From SZUA-430 sp965227535 (GTDB taxonomy: Bacteria; Pseudomonadota; Alphaproteobacteria; Micropepsales; Micropepsaceae): DNA of 64,000 nucleotides. The stretch spans positions 4,836,001-4,900,000 of the forward strand of contig OZ245761.1 of assembly GCA_965227535.1 (NCBI GenBank), written 5' to 3'. A program made the position numbers and the translations under genes. Positions within the stretch are counted from its first letter, which is position 1; each line of letters starts with the position of its first letter. This document shows positions 41,429 through 49,518 of the stretch, in pieces. Under the pieces are notes generated by a model. It was not told the origin of the DNA and made no database searches. It worked only from the letters and a program-made list of their open reading frames with translations.

Positions 41429-42970
41429 TCACACGCGGTTCGAGCTTGCAGCCTGACGGCGAAGGTGCCCGAAGTTGCTGTACCACCTAGGGTTAATTTT
41501 TCGCCGACGTATTTGAGACCGGGTGCTTCGCAAGCATTCGATGAAATGATCGTCACGTCCTTTTCGAAGGATTGCTTCTCGAGGAACTGCGGTGGGCAAT
41601 CGATGTTCATTGGCCTTTACGTCGGCAAGGTCCCGGATTGCGGCTGCGTACCCCGCTGAAATGGGATTAAAACCCTCAACGTGATTCCAGTTGTGAGTTT
41701 CCTCAATTCGAAAAATGTCAGTGGGCAGCTTCAAGTGGGCGTACATGAAATAGAAATTGCCAGCAATCGGACCAAACGTGGCCATCTCTTGTTCAGACGG
41801 GTGCTCGGGAAGCGATCCTTGCAGACCCATGTGTATGCCGCCTCGCGTCAGCACGCTGGGACGCAAGCTTAGCTGCTCAAGATGGCCTTGATCGATCCTA
41901 TCCTCATACTCCGTGACCAGCGCGGAAGGAATATTAGACCAGTACGATTGAATGTCTGGCGGTACGGGAGCCGTGCCGTCTCTGATAGCGCGCACCAATC
42001 TGACGCACGTGCACTGGCGTATGAACAGGTTTGATGGCTCAAGCGCGATATGGGCGCGTTTGCCACCGCGCGGTAGTCGAGGGAGCACGCGATGGAGCAA
42101 CATCAACATCTCCGCGTCCTCCAGGATAGTGAGGAGACTGCCAAAGAGCGTGCTTGGCGGGATGCCGGCTCTCAGAGCGACCGCGCTTGCGGCAACGATT
42201 CCCAGGGCATCCGCTTGGGCTTCCGCTATGTAGCGCTGAACGATTTCATCCATCCGCTTCATAAACTTCATCTGCAGGACAATATCGCCGTCATAAGTTC
42301 CGTCGGCTTTGAATTTCTGAATAGTCTCTGGCTTGATAAAGCGATCGACAAATGCGTTCTCGTGGAACCGTGAAGGCTCTTGGCGGTTCTGCCTCCAATA
42401 GTCCGCAACCCATTTGAACAGAGAAGTGGCGCCCGCGTCGGCTGACTGGAGAAGGTGACCCGCCTCGTGACCAGCGACGAATGCTAGAACAACTCCGCTG
42501 CTCAGGAAGTCAATCAAGAGCGGTTGGAAAAACTGAGGGGGCGGAATACGGCGACCTGATGTTACCTTGCGAGCGTAAGCGCTAAGTCGCGCGTTCGCGC
42601 GTTCGGATATGGCGAAAGCGAGGGGATAGTCTTCGTCATCGAACATCAGTTCAGCTGCCCGGATCATGAACTCCACGTAGGCAAGCACAGGATGTTCTAA
42701 CGTTGCGGCTCGGGATACGAGGAAGCCAATCGCGTTCGCTTGTTCCACATCCACCAGCGCAATGCTATTCTTGTCAGAGGTCAGCACGACACTAGACCAT
42801 TGCATTGTGCTGATCGGGAGGAGATTGAGAAGTGACGGGTCGATGTGAAGCTGGGATACCAACAACCGTCGCAGGTCGTGAATCACTTTGCGCTCTGCGC
42901 TCGTAATATTGAACGCCTGTCGTCGGCGAACGCTTTGTTTGATTGCGATCCAAGAAGCTCTAGGAATCAC
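41429..42970 (-). CDS. Predicted zinc metallopeptidase-like protein (HEXXH)
   Basis: This 513-residue protein starts at GTG 42970, overlapping the stop of the upstream gene. Residues 168-172 are HEAGH, an HExxH zinc site within a hydrophobic helix (VVLAFVAGHEAGHLLQ), and E249/D253 in IAEAQADALG match the ExxxD third-ligand motif of the M48/gluzincin type. Otherwise the protein is unlike characterised peptidases. The paired small membrane protein upstream (42960-43310) suggests a membrane-linked two-component unit. A defence or stress-response peptidase is a guess. The 3' end is convergent with the HNH gene. Confidence 0.72.
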   Translation of the reverse strand: MIPRASWIAIKQSVRRRQAFNITSAERKVIHDLRRLLVSQLHIDPSLLNLLPISTMQWSSVVLTSDKNSIALVDVEQANAIGFLVSRAATLEHPVLAYVEFMIRAAELMFDDEDYPLAFAISERANARLSAYARKVTSGRRIPPPQFFQPLLIDFLSSGVVLAFVAGHEAGHLLQSADAGATSLFKWVADYWRQNRQEPSRFHENAFVDRFIKPETIQKFKADGTYDGDIVLQMKFMKRMDEIVQRYIAEAQADALGIVAASAVALRAGIPPSTLFGSLLTILEDAEMLMLLHRVLPRLPRGGKRAHIALEPSNLFIRQCTCVRLVRAIRDGTAPVPPDIQSYWSNIPSALVTEYEDRIDQGHLEQLSLRPSVLTRGGIHMGLQGSLPEHPSEQEMATFGPIAGNFYFMYAHLKLPTDIFRIEETHNWNHVEGFNPISAGYAAAIRDLADVKANEHRLPTAVPREAILRKGRDDHFIECLRSTRSQIRRRKINPRWYSNFGHLRRQAASSNRV

Positions 42971-43310
42971 CGGTCTTGGACCACGTATCTATAATCTCCA
43001 AAAGTTCCTTTAGCTTGGACGGCTTGATATTCTTCAACTTGATCTTCTTGCCGTCTCTCTCGATTTCCAACTCGCCCCTTGAGGCGATTAGATAGCCCAG
43101 GACCGCGGTAATAACTGGCGCGCTCGCTGCGACAACCGGCACAACCCACTCAACGAGGGCAGTGCCGTCAAAATTCTCAGCTTGAACCGGCTTTCCAAGG
43201 TCATACTGTGCGGACAATCCTTCCGCGATGCGCAGATCCTTCCAGTGCAGGGCAAAAGCATGTGCCTGATCGGATGGAACGCGGACGCGAACCTCAAGTG
43301 GCTTCGTCAT
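42960..43310 (-). CDS. Small single-span protein coupled to the HEXXH gene
   Basis: The ATG at 43310 gives 116 residues: an N-terminal alpha-beta part (PLEVRVRVPSDQAHAFALHWKDLRIAEGL), one membrane span (WVVPVVAASAPVITAVLGYLIA, about residues 60-80) and a beta-rich tail (GELEIERDGKKIKLKNIKPSK). This layout resembles small 'effector-associated' membrane components described next to effector enzymes in bacterial conflict systems, but I cannot assign the family firmly. Its stop overlaps the peptidase start (GTG within ggtgattcctag), a strong sign of coupling. Confidence 0.6.
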   Translation of the reverse strand: MTKPLEVRVRVPSDQAHAFALHWKDLRIAEGLSAQYDLGKPVQAENFDGTALVEWVVPVVAASAPVITAVLGYLIASRGELEIERDGKKIKLKNIKPSKLKELLEIIDTWSKTGDS

Positions 43311-43771
43311 TTTTGCTCCAAAGGTGGCGTTGGCTAACATAATGCTGTCGAACTCTAGACTGAGCGCATCGGCCAAAACGATTGCACACGGTTTGACTCA
43401 TGTAAACGCAGCGCATCCTGAATTCAATTTCGTACCACGCGGACGAACGCCCAGGATCTGGCGACATGCCGTACCTTCCGAGGGCGGATCGGAGGCAAGC
43501 GCAACCTGCGCTGCTACGCGGTACCCGTCGGATGGGTTCGCAAAAGTCTTAAGGAACGGTCTGACGCAGCGTGCGGGCTACCGTGCGTGCGATCAATATC
43601 TTATCGGCGCGATGGGGTGTCCGTGCAGTCGCGGCACGAAAACGTCAGTGCGGGCCGTTTATGTGAAGGTGGTCGATTAGACCAATTAAGAAGAATGTGG
43701 GGTCAGAGTGGATTTGCGGAATGCTCCCCGACGGCGTTATCTACTCTAGCCCAAAAGGCGAGAAGGAGCGA
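43311..43771. other. 460-bp region without a convincing gene
   Basis: Frames here (for example 43324-43680) have no start context, no recognisable motif and poor coding character. The only feature noted is tggggtcagagtg at 43698-43710, resembling tggggacagaata at 44508-44520, the two flanking the membrane-protein gene. A good Shine-Dalgarno (agaaggag) at its right edge serves the gene at 43772. Confidence 0.5.
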
Positions 43772-44503
43772 ATGACCGACGCGCGAGCGACCACATATGG
43801 AGGTCCTGAACAGATACTAACCGAGCCGCTGAGCGGGTTGCGGCTGACGTCGGCAGCTTTGCCCGTATGGTATGCGATCCTTGTGCGGCCGAAGGACTTC
43901 TTTGGCACGATCGGTCGGAGCGGTGGCCCGATGTTGTGGAATGCGGTCGCCCTTTTTGCCATCGTGTTCGCGATCTACGTTTCTTTTCAAACCATTTTCG
44001 AAGAGGCTTTGATCAACCTGTTCGAATATGAGGGCGCGACTTTCGTTGGGTACTATGCGTGGGAATACGAAGCGCTTGGCTGGCCCCTAGCTCACGTCGC
44101 CTCGTTCTTCACGATCTTGGTCTATTTCGTGGCGCTCGGCGCTCTTGGCGTCATTAACATTGCAGCAAGCACCTGGCTCTTTCTCAGGTGGTTTGTGCAC
44201 TTTGGCGAAACCGCTTCGTTCAGGGCAATTCTTGTCGCCGTGCTTTACGCGGCGAGCTTTATCGTGCTGACGTTCTGCCTCCTGAGTGTCCCACTCATTC
44301 TCCTATCCGGCCGCGATGATCCTACAACGTTGTTCTATTTTTTCGGTCCGATCACCACGCCGGGCGAGCCGCGATACGAACTCGCTCTCGCTTACGTTTA
44401 CATGCGCGCGCTCGCGTTCACGACCAACATCATGCTGCACTGGGGTCTAATCTTCAGTGTCCTCCTCGTTGGTGCGCTCGCCTGGGTCATTCGCCTCGTT
44501 TGA
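43772..44503 (+). CDS. Polytopic membrane protein of unknown function
   Basis: The ATG at 43772 follows 'agaaggag' and gives 243 residues with four or five membrane spans: AVALFAIVFAIYVSFQTI, FFTILVYFVALGALGVINIA, ILVAVLYAASFIVLTFCLLSVPLILL and IMLHWGLIFSVLLVGALAWVI. Its layout recalls the Yip1 family of membrane proteins, but no decisive motif is visible, so no function is given. Short similar sequences flank the gene on both sides (43698 and 44508), which may mean it arrived as a unit. Confidence 0.68.
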   Translation: MTDARATTYGGPEQILTEPLSGLRLTSAALPVWYAILVRPKDFFGTIGRSGGPMLWNAVALFAIVFAIYVSFQTIFEEALINLFEYEGATFVGYYAWEYEALGWPLAHVASFFTILVYFVALGALGVINIAASTWLFLRWFVHFGETASFRAILVAVLYAASFIVLTFCLLSVPLILLSGRDDPTTLFYFFGPITTPGEPRYELALAYVYMRALAFTTNIMLHWGLIFSVLLVGALAWVIRLV

Positions 44504-44552
44504 ATTATGGGGACAGAATAAAACGTCGCCGCAAAAATTGACGCACGAGAAG

Positions 44553-44567
44553 GTTCATGCTATGTTC
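44553..44567 (+). promoter_or_regulatory. Second, orphan LexA/SOS box
   Basis: GTTC-ATGCTAT-GTTC is an exact GTTC-N7-GTTC, and its downstream context (tgttctgaca..tccgtccc) resembles that of the dinB box (tgttccgaca..tccgtccc). No SOS gene follows: the next gene is an acyl-CoA dehydrogenase 198 bases downstream. It may be a relic of a deleted damage-response operon. Confidence 0.6.
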
Positions 44568-44637
44568 TGACAGGCGATTTCCGTCCCAGAACCTTGACAA
44601 CCCGGCACCGTTTGGATGGCACTCGCACGCCACCGGA

Positions 44638-44716
44638 TGTGACGCCACGTGACGCCAATGTGATGGCAGTGTGACGCCAGAAACCGCAGAATTCTGCCGA
44701 TGTGACGCCGTGACGG
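44638..44716. promoter_or_regulatory. Cluster of TGTGACGCC direct repeats
   Basis: TGTGACGCC occurs at 44638-44646, 44670-44678 and 44701-44709, with GTGACGCC at 44649-44656, the variant TGTGATGGC at 44659-44667 and GTGACGG at 44710-44716. Six near-identical 8-9-mers in 79 bp, upstream of the acyl-CoA dehydrogenase, look like a regulator-binding array or a small tandem repeat. Confidence 0.55.
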
Positions 44717-44765
44717 ATCGGATTACATCCGTTTTTGAAATGCCAATGAAATCAAGGACCGCCGC

Positions 44766-45917
44766 ATGCCTCTCGATCTCGAAACCCGCGACCAGCTGAT
44801 CACCTCCGTCCGCCGCTTCGTGAGCGAACGGCTGGTCCCGATCGAAGACAAAGTCGCGCGCGACGACCTCGTCCCCGACGACGTGGTGGCCGAGATGCGC
44901 GAGCTCGGCCTCTTCGGCATTTCGATCCCGACCGAATACGGCGGCCTCGGCCTCACCATGGAAGAGGAGGTCCTGGTCTGCTTCGAACTGGGCAAGACCT
45001 CGCCCGCGTTCCGCTCGGTCATCGGCACCAATGTCGGCATTGGCAGCCAAGGCGTCGTCATGTTCGGCCGCGACGACCAGAAGAAAGAGTGGCTGCCCAA
45101 ACTCGCGAGCGGCGAGGCGATCGCAAGCTTCTGCCTCACCGAACCGGGCGCGGGCTCCGACGCCGCCTCCGTCCGCACCTCCGCCGTGCGCAAAGGCAAC
45201 GACACCTACGTCGTCAACGGCACGAAGCGCTACATCACCAATGCGAACAAGGCGTCGGTCTTCACGCTGATGGCGCGCACCGATCCCACGAACAAAGGGG
45301 CAGGGGGCATCTCCGCCTTCTTCGTGCCGTCGAACCTGAAGGGCATCACGGTCGGAAAACCCGAACGCAAGATGGGCCAGCAAGGCGCGCACATCTGCGA
45401 TGTGGTGTTCGAGGATTGCCACGTCCCGGCCGACTGTCTGCTGGGCCAAGAGGGCCAAGGCTTTCGCGTGGCGATGCAGGTGCTCGACCGCGGCCGCATC
45501 CACATCGGCGCGGTCTGCGTGGGCGTGGCCGAGCGCCTCATCCGCGACGCCGCGAAATACGCGATGGAGCGCGAACAGTTCGGCCAAAAGATCGCCGAGT
45601 TCCAATTGATCCAAGCGATGCTCGCGGACTCGCAAACCGAAATGTACGCCGCCCGCTGCATGATCCTCGACGCCGCCAAGAAACGCGACGCCGGTGAAAA
45701 CGTCACGATGGAAGCGGCCTGCGCCAAATACTACGCCAGCGAAATGGTCGGCCGCGTCGCCGACCGCGCGGTGCAAATCCACGGCGGCGCCGGCTACGTC
45801 ACCGACTACGGCGTCGAACGCTTCTACCGCGACGTCCGCATCTTCCGCATCTACGAGGGGACGAGCCAAGTGCAGCAACTGGTGATCGCCCGCAATTTGC
45901 TAAAGTCGCTCGGATGA
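44766..45917 (+). CDS. Acyl-CoA dehydrogenase
   Basis: This 383-residue flavoenzyme oxidises acyl-CoA at the alpha-beta bond and passes electrons to ETF. The N-terminal helical domain leads to FCLTEPGAGSDAASVRTSAVRKGNDTYVVNGTKRYITNANKASVF, the FAD-binding beta domain with the FxLTEPxAGSD signature. The C-terminal domain has EREQFGQKIAEFQLIQAMLADSQTEMYAARCMI and QIHGGAGYVTDYGVERFYRDVRIFRIYEGTSQVQQLVIAR. Chain-length preference is not deducible. It lies upstream of the AtuA-like gene, so a shared branched-chain or terpenoid acyl-CoA pathway is plausible. A long reverse-strand frame over it is a codon-bias shadow. Confidence 0.95.
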   Translation: MPLDLETRDQLITSVRRFVSERLVPIEDKVARDDLVPDDVVAEMRELGLFGISIPTEYGGLGLTMEEEVLVCFELGKTSPAFRSVIGTNVGIGSQGVVMFGRDDQKKEWLPKLASGEAIASFCLTEPGAGSDAASVRTSAVRKGNDTYVVNGTKRYITNANKASVFTLMARTDPTNKGAGGISAFFVPSNLKGITVGKPERKMGQQGAHICDVVFEDCHVPADCLLGQEGQGFRVAMQVLDRGRIHIGAVCVGVAERLIRDAAKYAMEREQFGQKIAEFQLIQAMLADSQTEMYAARCMILDAAKKRDAGENVTMEAACAKYYASEMVGRVADRAVQIHGGAGYVTDYGVERFYRDVRIFRIYEGTSQVQQLVIARNLLKSLG

Positions 45918-45946
45918 ACTTCGCCTCCGCGCACACTCAAAAAAGT

Positions 45947-46143
45947 TCGTCATGGCCGGGCTTGACCCGGCCACCCAGTCCGCGCGAAGCGCGCTATAAG
46001 AGAGATGAAACACGAAGCACACCAAGAGCACCAAGAGTCGGGACGCAGCTCAAGCGGCTTGGTGTTCTTGGTGTGCTTCGTGTTTCAATCTCTACAGGCG
46101 CTACGCGCCAACTGGGTGGCCGGGTCAAGCCCGGCCATGACGA
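45947..46143. repeat. 197-bp nested palindromic intergenic element
   Basis: Outer 32-bp arms (45947-45978 and 46112-46143; tcgtcatggccgggcttgac and onward) are perfect inverted repeats. Inner 29-bp arms (46007-46035 and 46058-46086; gaaacacgaagcacaccaag and on) pair with one mismatch. The sequences between are also mostly complementary, so nearly the whole element could form one long hairpin with a loop of about 22 bases. The outer motif 'catggccgggcttgacccggcca' type is a common dispersed repeat in alphaproteobacteria. It sits between two same-strand genes. Confidence 0.85.
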
Positions 46144-46190
46144 TCTGAAGTTTGCGCGCGCACCGGCCATGACGAATTGAGAGACGAGAG

Positions 46191-47990
46191 ATGACCAAAA
46201 CCATCCGCATCGGCTGCGCATCGGGCTTCTGGGGCGACAGCTTTACCTCGGCGCCCCAGCTCGTCGAAAAGGGCAACATCGACTACCTCGTCTTCGACTA
46301 TCTGGCCGAGATCACGATGTCGATCATGGCCCGCGCGCGCGAGAAGGAAGCGCGCTTCGGCTACGCGCACGACTTCGTCACCGTCACGATGGCCGGCATC
46401 GCGCGCGACGTCGCCGCGAAGAAGATCAAGGTCGTCACCAACGCCGGCGGCGTGAACCCGAAAGCCTGCGCCGAAGCGCTCGAAGCGCTCCTCGCCAAGC
46501 AAGGCGTCGCGCTGAAGGTTGCCTACGTCGACGGCGACGACGTTCTCCCCGCGCTCGACAAATGGAAAGCGCAGGGCGTGAAGGAAATGTACACCGGCGC
46601 GGCGCTGCCGGAAAAACCGATCAGCATGAACGTCTACCTCGGCGGCTTCCCCGTCGCGGCGGCGCTGGCCAAAGGCGCGGACGTCGTCATCACCGGCCGC
46701 TGCGTCGACAGCGCGGTGACGCTCGGCGCCTGCATCCACGAATTCGGCTGGACGCCGAAAGACGTCGACAAGCTCGCGGGCGGAAGCCTCGCCGGCCACA
46801 TCGTCGAGTGCGGCGCGCAAGCCTGCGGCGGCATCTTCACCGACTGGGACCAAGTGCCCGAGTGGGAAAACATCGGCTACGCCATCGCCGAAGTCTCGCC
46901 CGACGGCTCATTCGTCGCGACGAAACCGGACGGCACCGGGGGCCTCGTCAGCGTCGGCACGGTCGGCGAGCAGATGCTCTACGAAATCGGCGACCCGCAA
47001 GCCTACATGCTGCCCGACGTCATCTGCGATTTCTCCGGCGTGAAGCTGGAACAGATCGGCAAAGACCGCGTGCGCGTGTCGAACGCCAAAGGGTACACGC
47101 CGACCGCGACATACAAATGCTCGACGACATATGAGGACGGCTTCCGCGTCGGCAACCTCGTCGCCATCGGCGGCATCGACGCCGCCGCGAAGGCACGCCG
47201 CACGGGCGAGGCGGTGCTCGCCCGCATGGAAGGCATCCTGCGCCAACGCAACTGGGGCCCCTTCACCGAAACGAGCATCGAAGTCCTGGGCGACGAAGAC
47301 AGCTACGGCGCTCACAAACACCACGTCCACGCGCGCGAAGCGATCCTGAAACTCGCCGCCAAACACGCGCGCAAAGAACCGCTCGAAATCATGATGCGCG
47401 AACTGACGTCATCCGGCACATCGTTCGCACCAGGCACATCAGGCTACGCCGGCCTGCGTCCGAAGGTGACGCCGGTCGTCCGCCACTTCGCCTGCCTCAT
47501 CCCGAAGAAGGAGGTGACGGTCACCGTCCACATCGCCGGCGACAGCTTCCAAACGCCGATCGAAACGGCAGGCGGCTTCGAACAAAAAATGATCGTACGC
47601 CCAAAGGTCGACGCCCACGCCGAAGCCACCGCGCAAAACGTCCCGCTCATCAAACTCGCCTTCGCGAGATCCGGCGACAAAGGCAACCACTCGAACATCG
47701 GCGTCATGGCGCGCCGGCCCGAATACCTGCCCTACATCCGCGCAGCCCTCACCGAAGCCGCCGTCGCCAAATGGTTCGCGCACCTCTTCGAAGGCGGCAA
47801 AGGCAAAGTCGACCGCTGGGATCTCCCAGGCAGCGGCGCGATGAACTTCCTCCTCTACGACGCGTTAGGCGGCGGCGGAGTCGCCAGTCTCCGCAACGAC
47901 CCGCAAGGCAAAGCCCTCGCGCAACAGTTGCTGGAATTCCCAATCCCCGTCCCCGCATCGATCGCCCGCTCAACCGAAGAGGCCGCGTGA
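46191..47990 (+). CDS. AtuA-like (acyclic terpene utilization, DUF1446) protein
   Basis: This 599-residue protein begins IRIGCASGFWGDSFTSAPQLVEKGNIDYLVFDYLAEITMSIMARA, the conserved start of the AtuA/DUF1446 family. GADVVITGRCVDSAVTLGACIHEFGW and GHIVECGAQACGGIFTDW are further family segments. In Pseudomonas the atu genes degrade citronellol-type acyclic terpenes; the exact reaction of AtuA is not settled. The C-terminal 110 residues (LAFARSGDKGNHSNIGVMARRPEYLPYIRAALT) form the AtuA C-terminal domain. It follows an acyl-CoA dehydrogenase and overlaps the UDG gene by four bases. 'gagagacgagag' precedes the ATG. Confidence 0.92.
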   Translation: MTKTIRIGCASGFWGDSFTSAPQLVEKGNIDYLVFDYLAEITMSIMARAREKEARFGYAHDFVTVTMAGIARDVAAKKIKVVTNAGGVNPKACAEALEALLAKQGVALKVAYVDGDDVLPALDKWKAQGVKEMYTGAALPEKPISMNVYLGGFPVAAALAKGADVVITGRCVDSAVTLGACIHEFGWTPKDVDKLAGGSLAGHIVECGAQACGGIFTDWDQVPEWENIGYAIAEVSPDGSFVATKPDGTGGLVSVGTVGEQMLYEIGDPQAYMLPDVICDFSGVKLEQIGKDRVRVSNAKGYTPTATYKCSTTYEDGFRVGNLVAIGGIDAAAKARRTGEAVLARMEGILRQRNWGPFTETSIEVLGDEDSYGAHKHHVHAREAILKLAAKHARKEPLEIMMRELTSSGTSFAPGTSGYAGLRPKVTPVVRHFACLIPKKEVTVTVHIAGDSFQTPIETAGGFEQKMIVRPKVDAHAEATAQNVPLIKLAFARSGDKGNHSNIGVMARRPEYLPYIRAALTEAAVAKWFAHLFEGGKGKVDRWDLPGSGAMNFLLYDALGGGGVASLRNDPQGKALAQQLLEFPIPVPASIARSTEEAA

Positions 47991-48577
47991 CGGCAGACTT
48001 CGACCGCCTACTAAAGGAGATCCGATCCTGCCGCCTCTGCGCAGGAAAACTAAAACACGAACCGCGCCCGGTGATCCGCGCCAACCCGACGGCCCAAATC
48101 TGCATCGCAGGCCAAGCTCCCGGCACCCGCGTCCACGCCAGCGGCATCCCGTTCACCGACCCGTCCGGCGACCGCTTACGCATGTGGCTCGGCATCGACA
48201 CCGACACGTTCTACAACGACGAAAAAATCGCGATCGTGCCCATGGGCTTCTGCTTCCCGGGCCTCGACGCCCAAGGCGGCGACCTACCGCCCAGAAAAGA
48301 ATGCGCCCCACAGTGGCGCGAAAAAATCTTCGCGAACCTGCCGAACCTCAAACTAACCCTGCTCGTCGGCTCCTACGCGCAAGCCTGGCACCTGAAGGGC
48401 AAACTGAAACCAACCATGACGGAGACGGTAAAGGCCTGGCGCGACTACGCCCCCGATTTCATCCCCCTGCCGCACCCCAGCTGGCGCAACAACGGCTGGA
48501 TCAAGAAAAATCCGTGGTTTGAAGCGGAGTTGCTGCCACACCTCCGCCGCCGCGTATCGCGTATCCTAAAGCCATGA
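47987..48577 (+). CDS. Uracil-DNA glycosylase superfamily protein
   Basis: The GTG at 47987 overlaps the AtuA-like stop and gives 196 residues; the longer frame from 47771 runs antisense-like through the AtuA-like gene. Motifs are CRLC near the start, the first UDG motif as GQAPGTRVHASGIPFTDPSGDRLRMWLG, and the second as LPHPSWRN. Only one CxxC pair is visible, so the Fe-S cluster of family 4 and 5 enzymes is not supported. It resembles a widespread bacterial group of UDG-fold proteins of unverified specificity. It overlaps the next gene by four bases. Confidence 0.85.
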   Translation: MTADFDRLLKEIRSCRLCAGKLKHEPRPVIRANPTAQICIAGQAPGTRVHASGIPFTDPSGDRLRMWLGIDTDTFYNDEKIAIVPMGFCFPGLDAQGGDLPPRKECAPQWREKIFANLPNLKLTLLVGSYAQAWHLKGKLKPTMTETVKAWRDYAPDFIPLPHPSWRNNGWIKKNPWFEAELLPHLRRRVSRILKP

Positions 48578-49518
48578 CCCGCCTCCTCACCCTCCTCGCC
48601 ATGTGCCTAGCGCTGACCGCCTGCGTCGCGCAGCGCTTAGCACCAGGCCCGGGTCCAACGACGCCCGAGTTTGTCGACGCCGGCCACTGGCGCGCGCAAG
48701 ACGGCTTCCTCCTCGGCATGAGTCAGTGGCAAGCCCCGAACGCCGGCATCGTCATCGTCGCGCTCCACGGCATGAACGACTACGGCCAGTTCATCGATCA
48801 AGCCGCAAAGAACTGGCAGTCCCACGGCATCACCACCTATGCCTACGACCAACGCGGCTTCGGCCGCACGGAAGGCAACGGCCGCTGGCCCGGCCACGAA
48901 GCGATGGCGCAAGACGCGCGCACCTTCATAGCCCTCGTCCGCGCCAAACATCCGAACGCACGTGTCTATCTGCTGGGCGAAAGCATGGGCGCCGCGGTCA
49001 CGATGGTGGCGGCCGCCGGCCGCAGCGAACCGATCGCCGACGGCATCATCCTGGTCTCGCCCGCACTGTGGGGCTGGTCGAACCTCGACATCGTCAAACG
49101 CTCGGCGCTGTGGGTGATGAACAAGATCGCGCCGGGCAGCCGCCTCACCGGCCGCGGCCTCAGCATCAAACCGTCCGACAACGAGACCATGCTGATCGCC
49201 TTGGGACGCGATCCGTATGTGATCAAGGCGACCCGCATCGATGCCGTGAACGGTCTCGTCGATCTGATGGAAGCCGCCTGGCAATCCGCGCCCGCTGTCA
49301 CGACGCCGGCGATGGTGCTCTACGCGACCGGCGATGAAATCGTGCCCTCCGCGCCGATCGTCGAAGCAACCGCAAAGATGCCGGGCACAAAGCGCGTCGC
49401 CTGCTTCGGCGACGGCTACCACATGCTGCTGCGTGATCTGAAGGCCGAACGCACCTGGAACGCCATCGAAGCCTTCACCCGCGGCCAGCCGCCGCCGGAA
49501 CACACAGGCGCCTGCTAG
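48574..49518 (+). CDS. Lysophospholipase-like alpha/beta hydrolase, predicted lipoprotein
   Basis: This 314-residue protein starts MTRLLTLLAMCLALTACVAQ, with a lipobox Cys near residue 17. The S33-type hydrolase fold has VIVALHGMNDYGQ (oxyanion), YDQRGFGRTEG, the nucleophile GESMGA (Ser near residue 135) and the catalytic Asp in YATGDEIVP with His in GDGYHML. It is like monoacylglycerol lipase/lysophospholipase proteins, which hydrolyse lipid esters at the membrane. It overlaps the UDG-family gene start-stop by four bases (ATGA at 48574), so it shares that operon, and it converges on the TerC gene with a 4-bp overlap. Confidence 0.88.
   Translation: MTRLLTLLAMCLALTACVAQRLAPGPGPTTPEFVDAGHWRAQDGFLLGMSQWQAPNAGIVIVALHGMNDYGQFIDQAAKNWQSHGITTYAYDQRGFGRTEGNGRWPGHEAMAQDARTFIALVRAKHPNARVYLLGESMGAAVTMVAAAGRSEPIADGIILVSPALWGWSNLDIVKRSALWVMNKIAPGSRLTGRGLSIKPSDNETMLIALGRDPYVIKATRIDAVNGLVDLMEAAWQSAPAVTTPAMVLYATGDEIVPSAPIVEATAKMPGTKRVACFGDGYHMLLRDLKAERTWNAIEAFTRGQPPPEHTGAC

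Noticed and set aside
43324..43680. A 118-residue forward reading frame in the 460-bp gap
   Set aside because: No ribosome-binding site, no motif and no family resemblance; composition looks non-coding.
44505..45878. Long reverse-strand reading frame over the acyl-CoA dehydrogenase
   Set aside because: Codon-position shadow of a GC-rich gene: low-complexity His/Asp/Arg-rich product, no family resemblance, fully overlapped by a clear gene.
47771..47986. Upstream part of the UDG-family reading frame
   Set aside because: It is an Arg/Pro-rich shadow of the AtuA-like C-terminus; the GTG at 47987 overlapping the stop is the better start.
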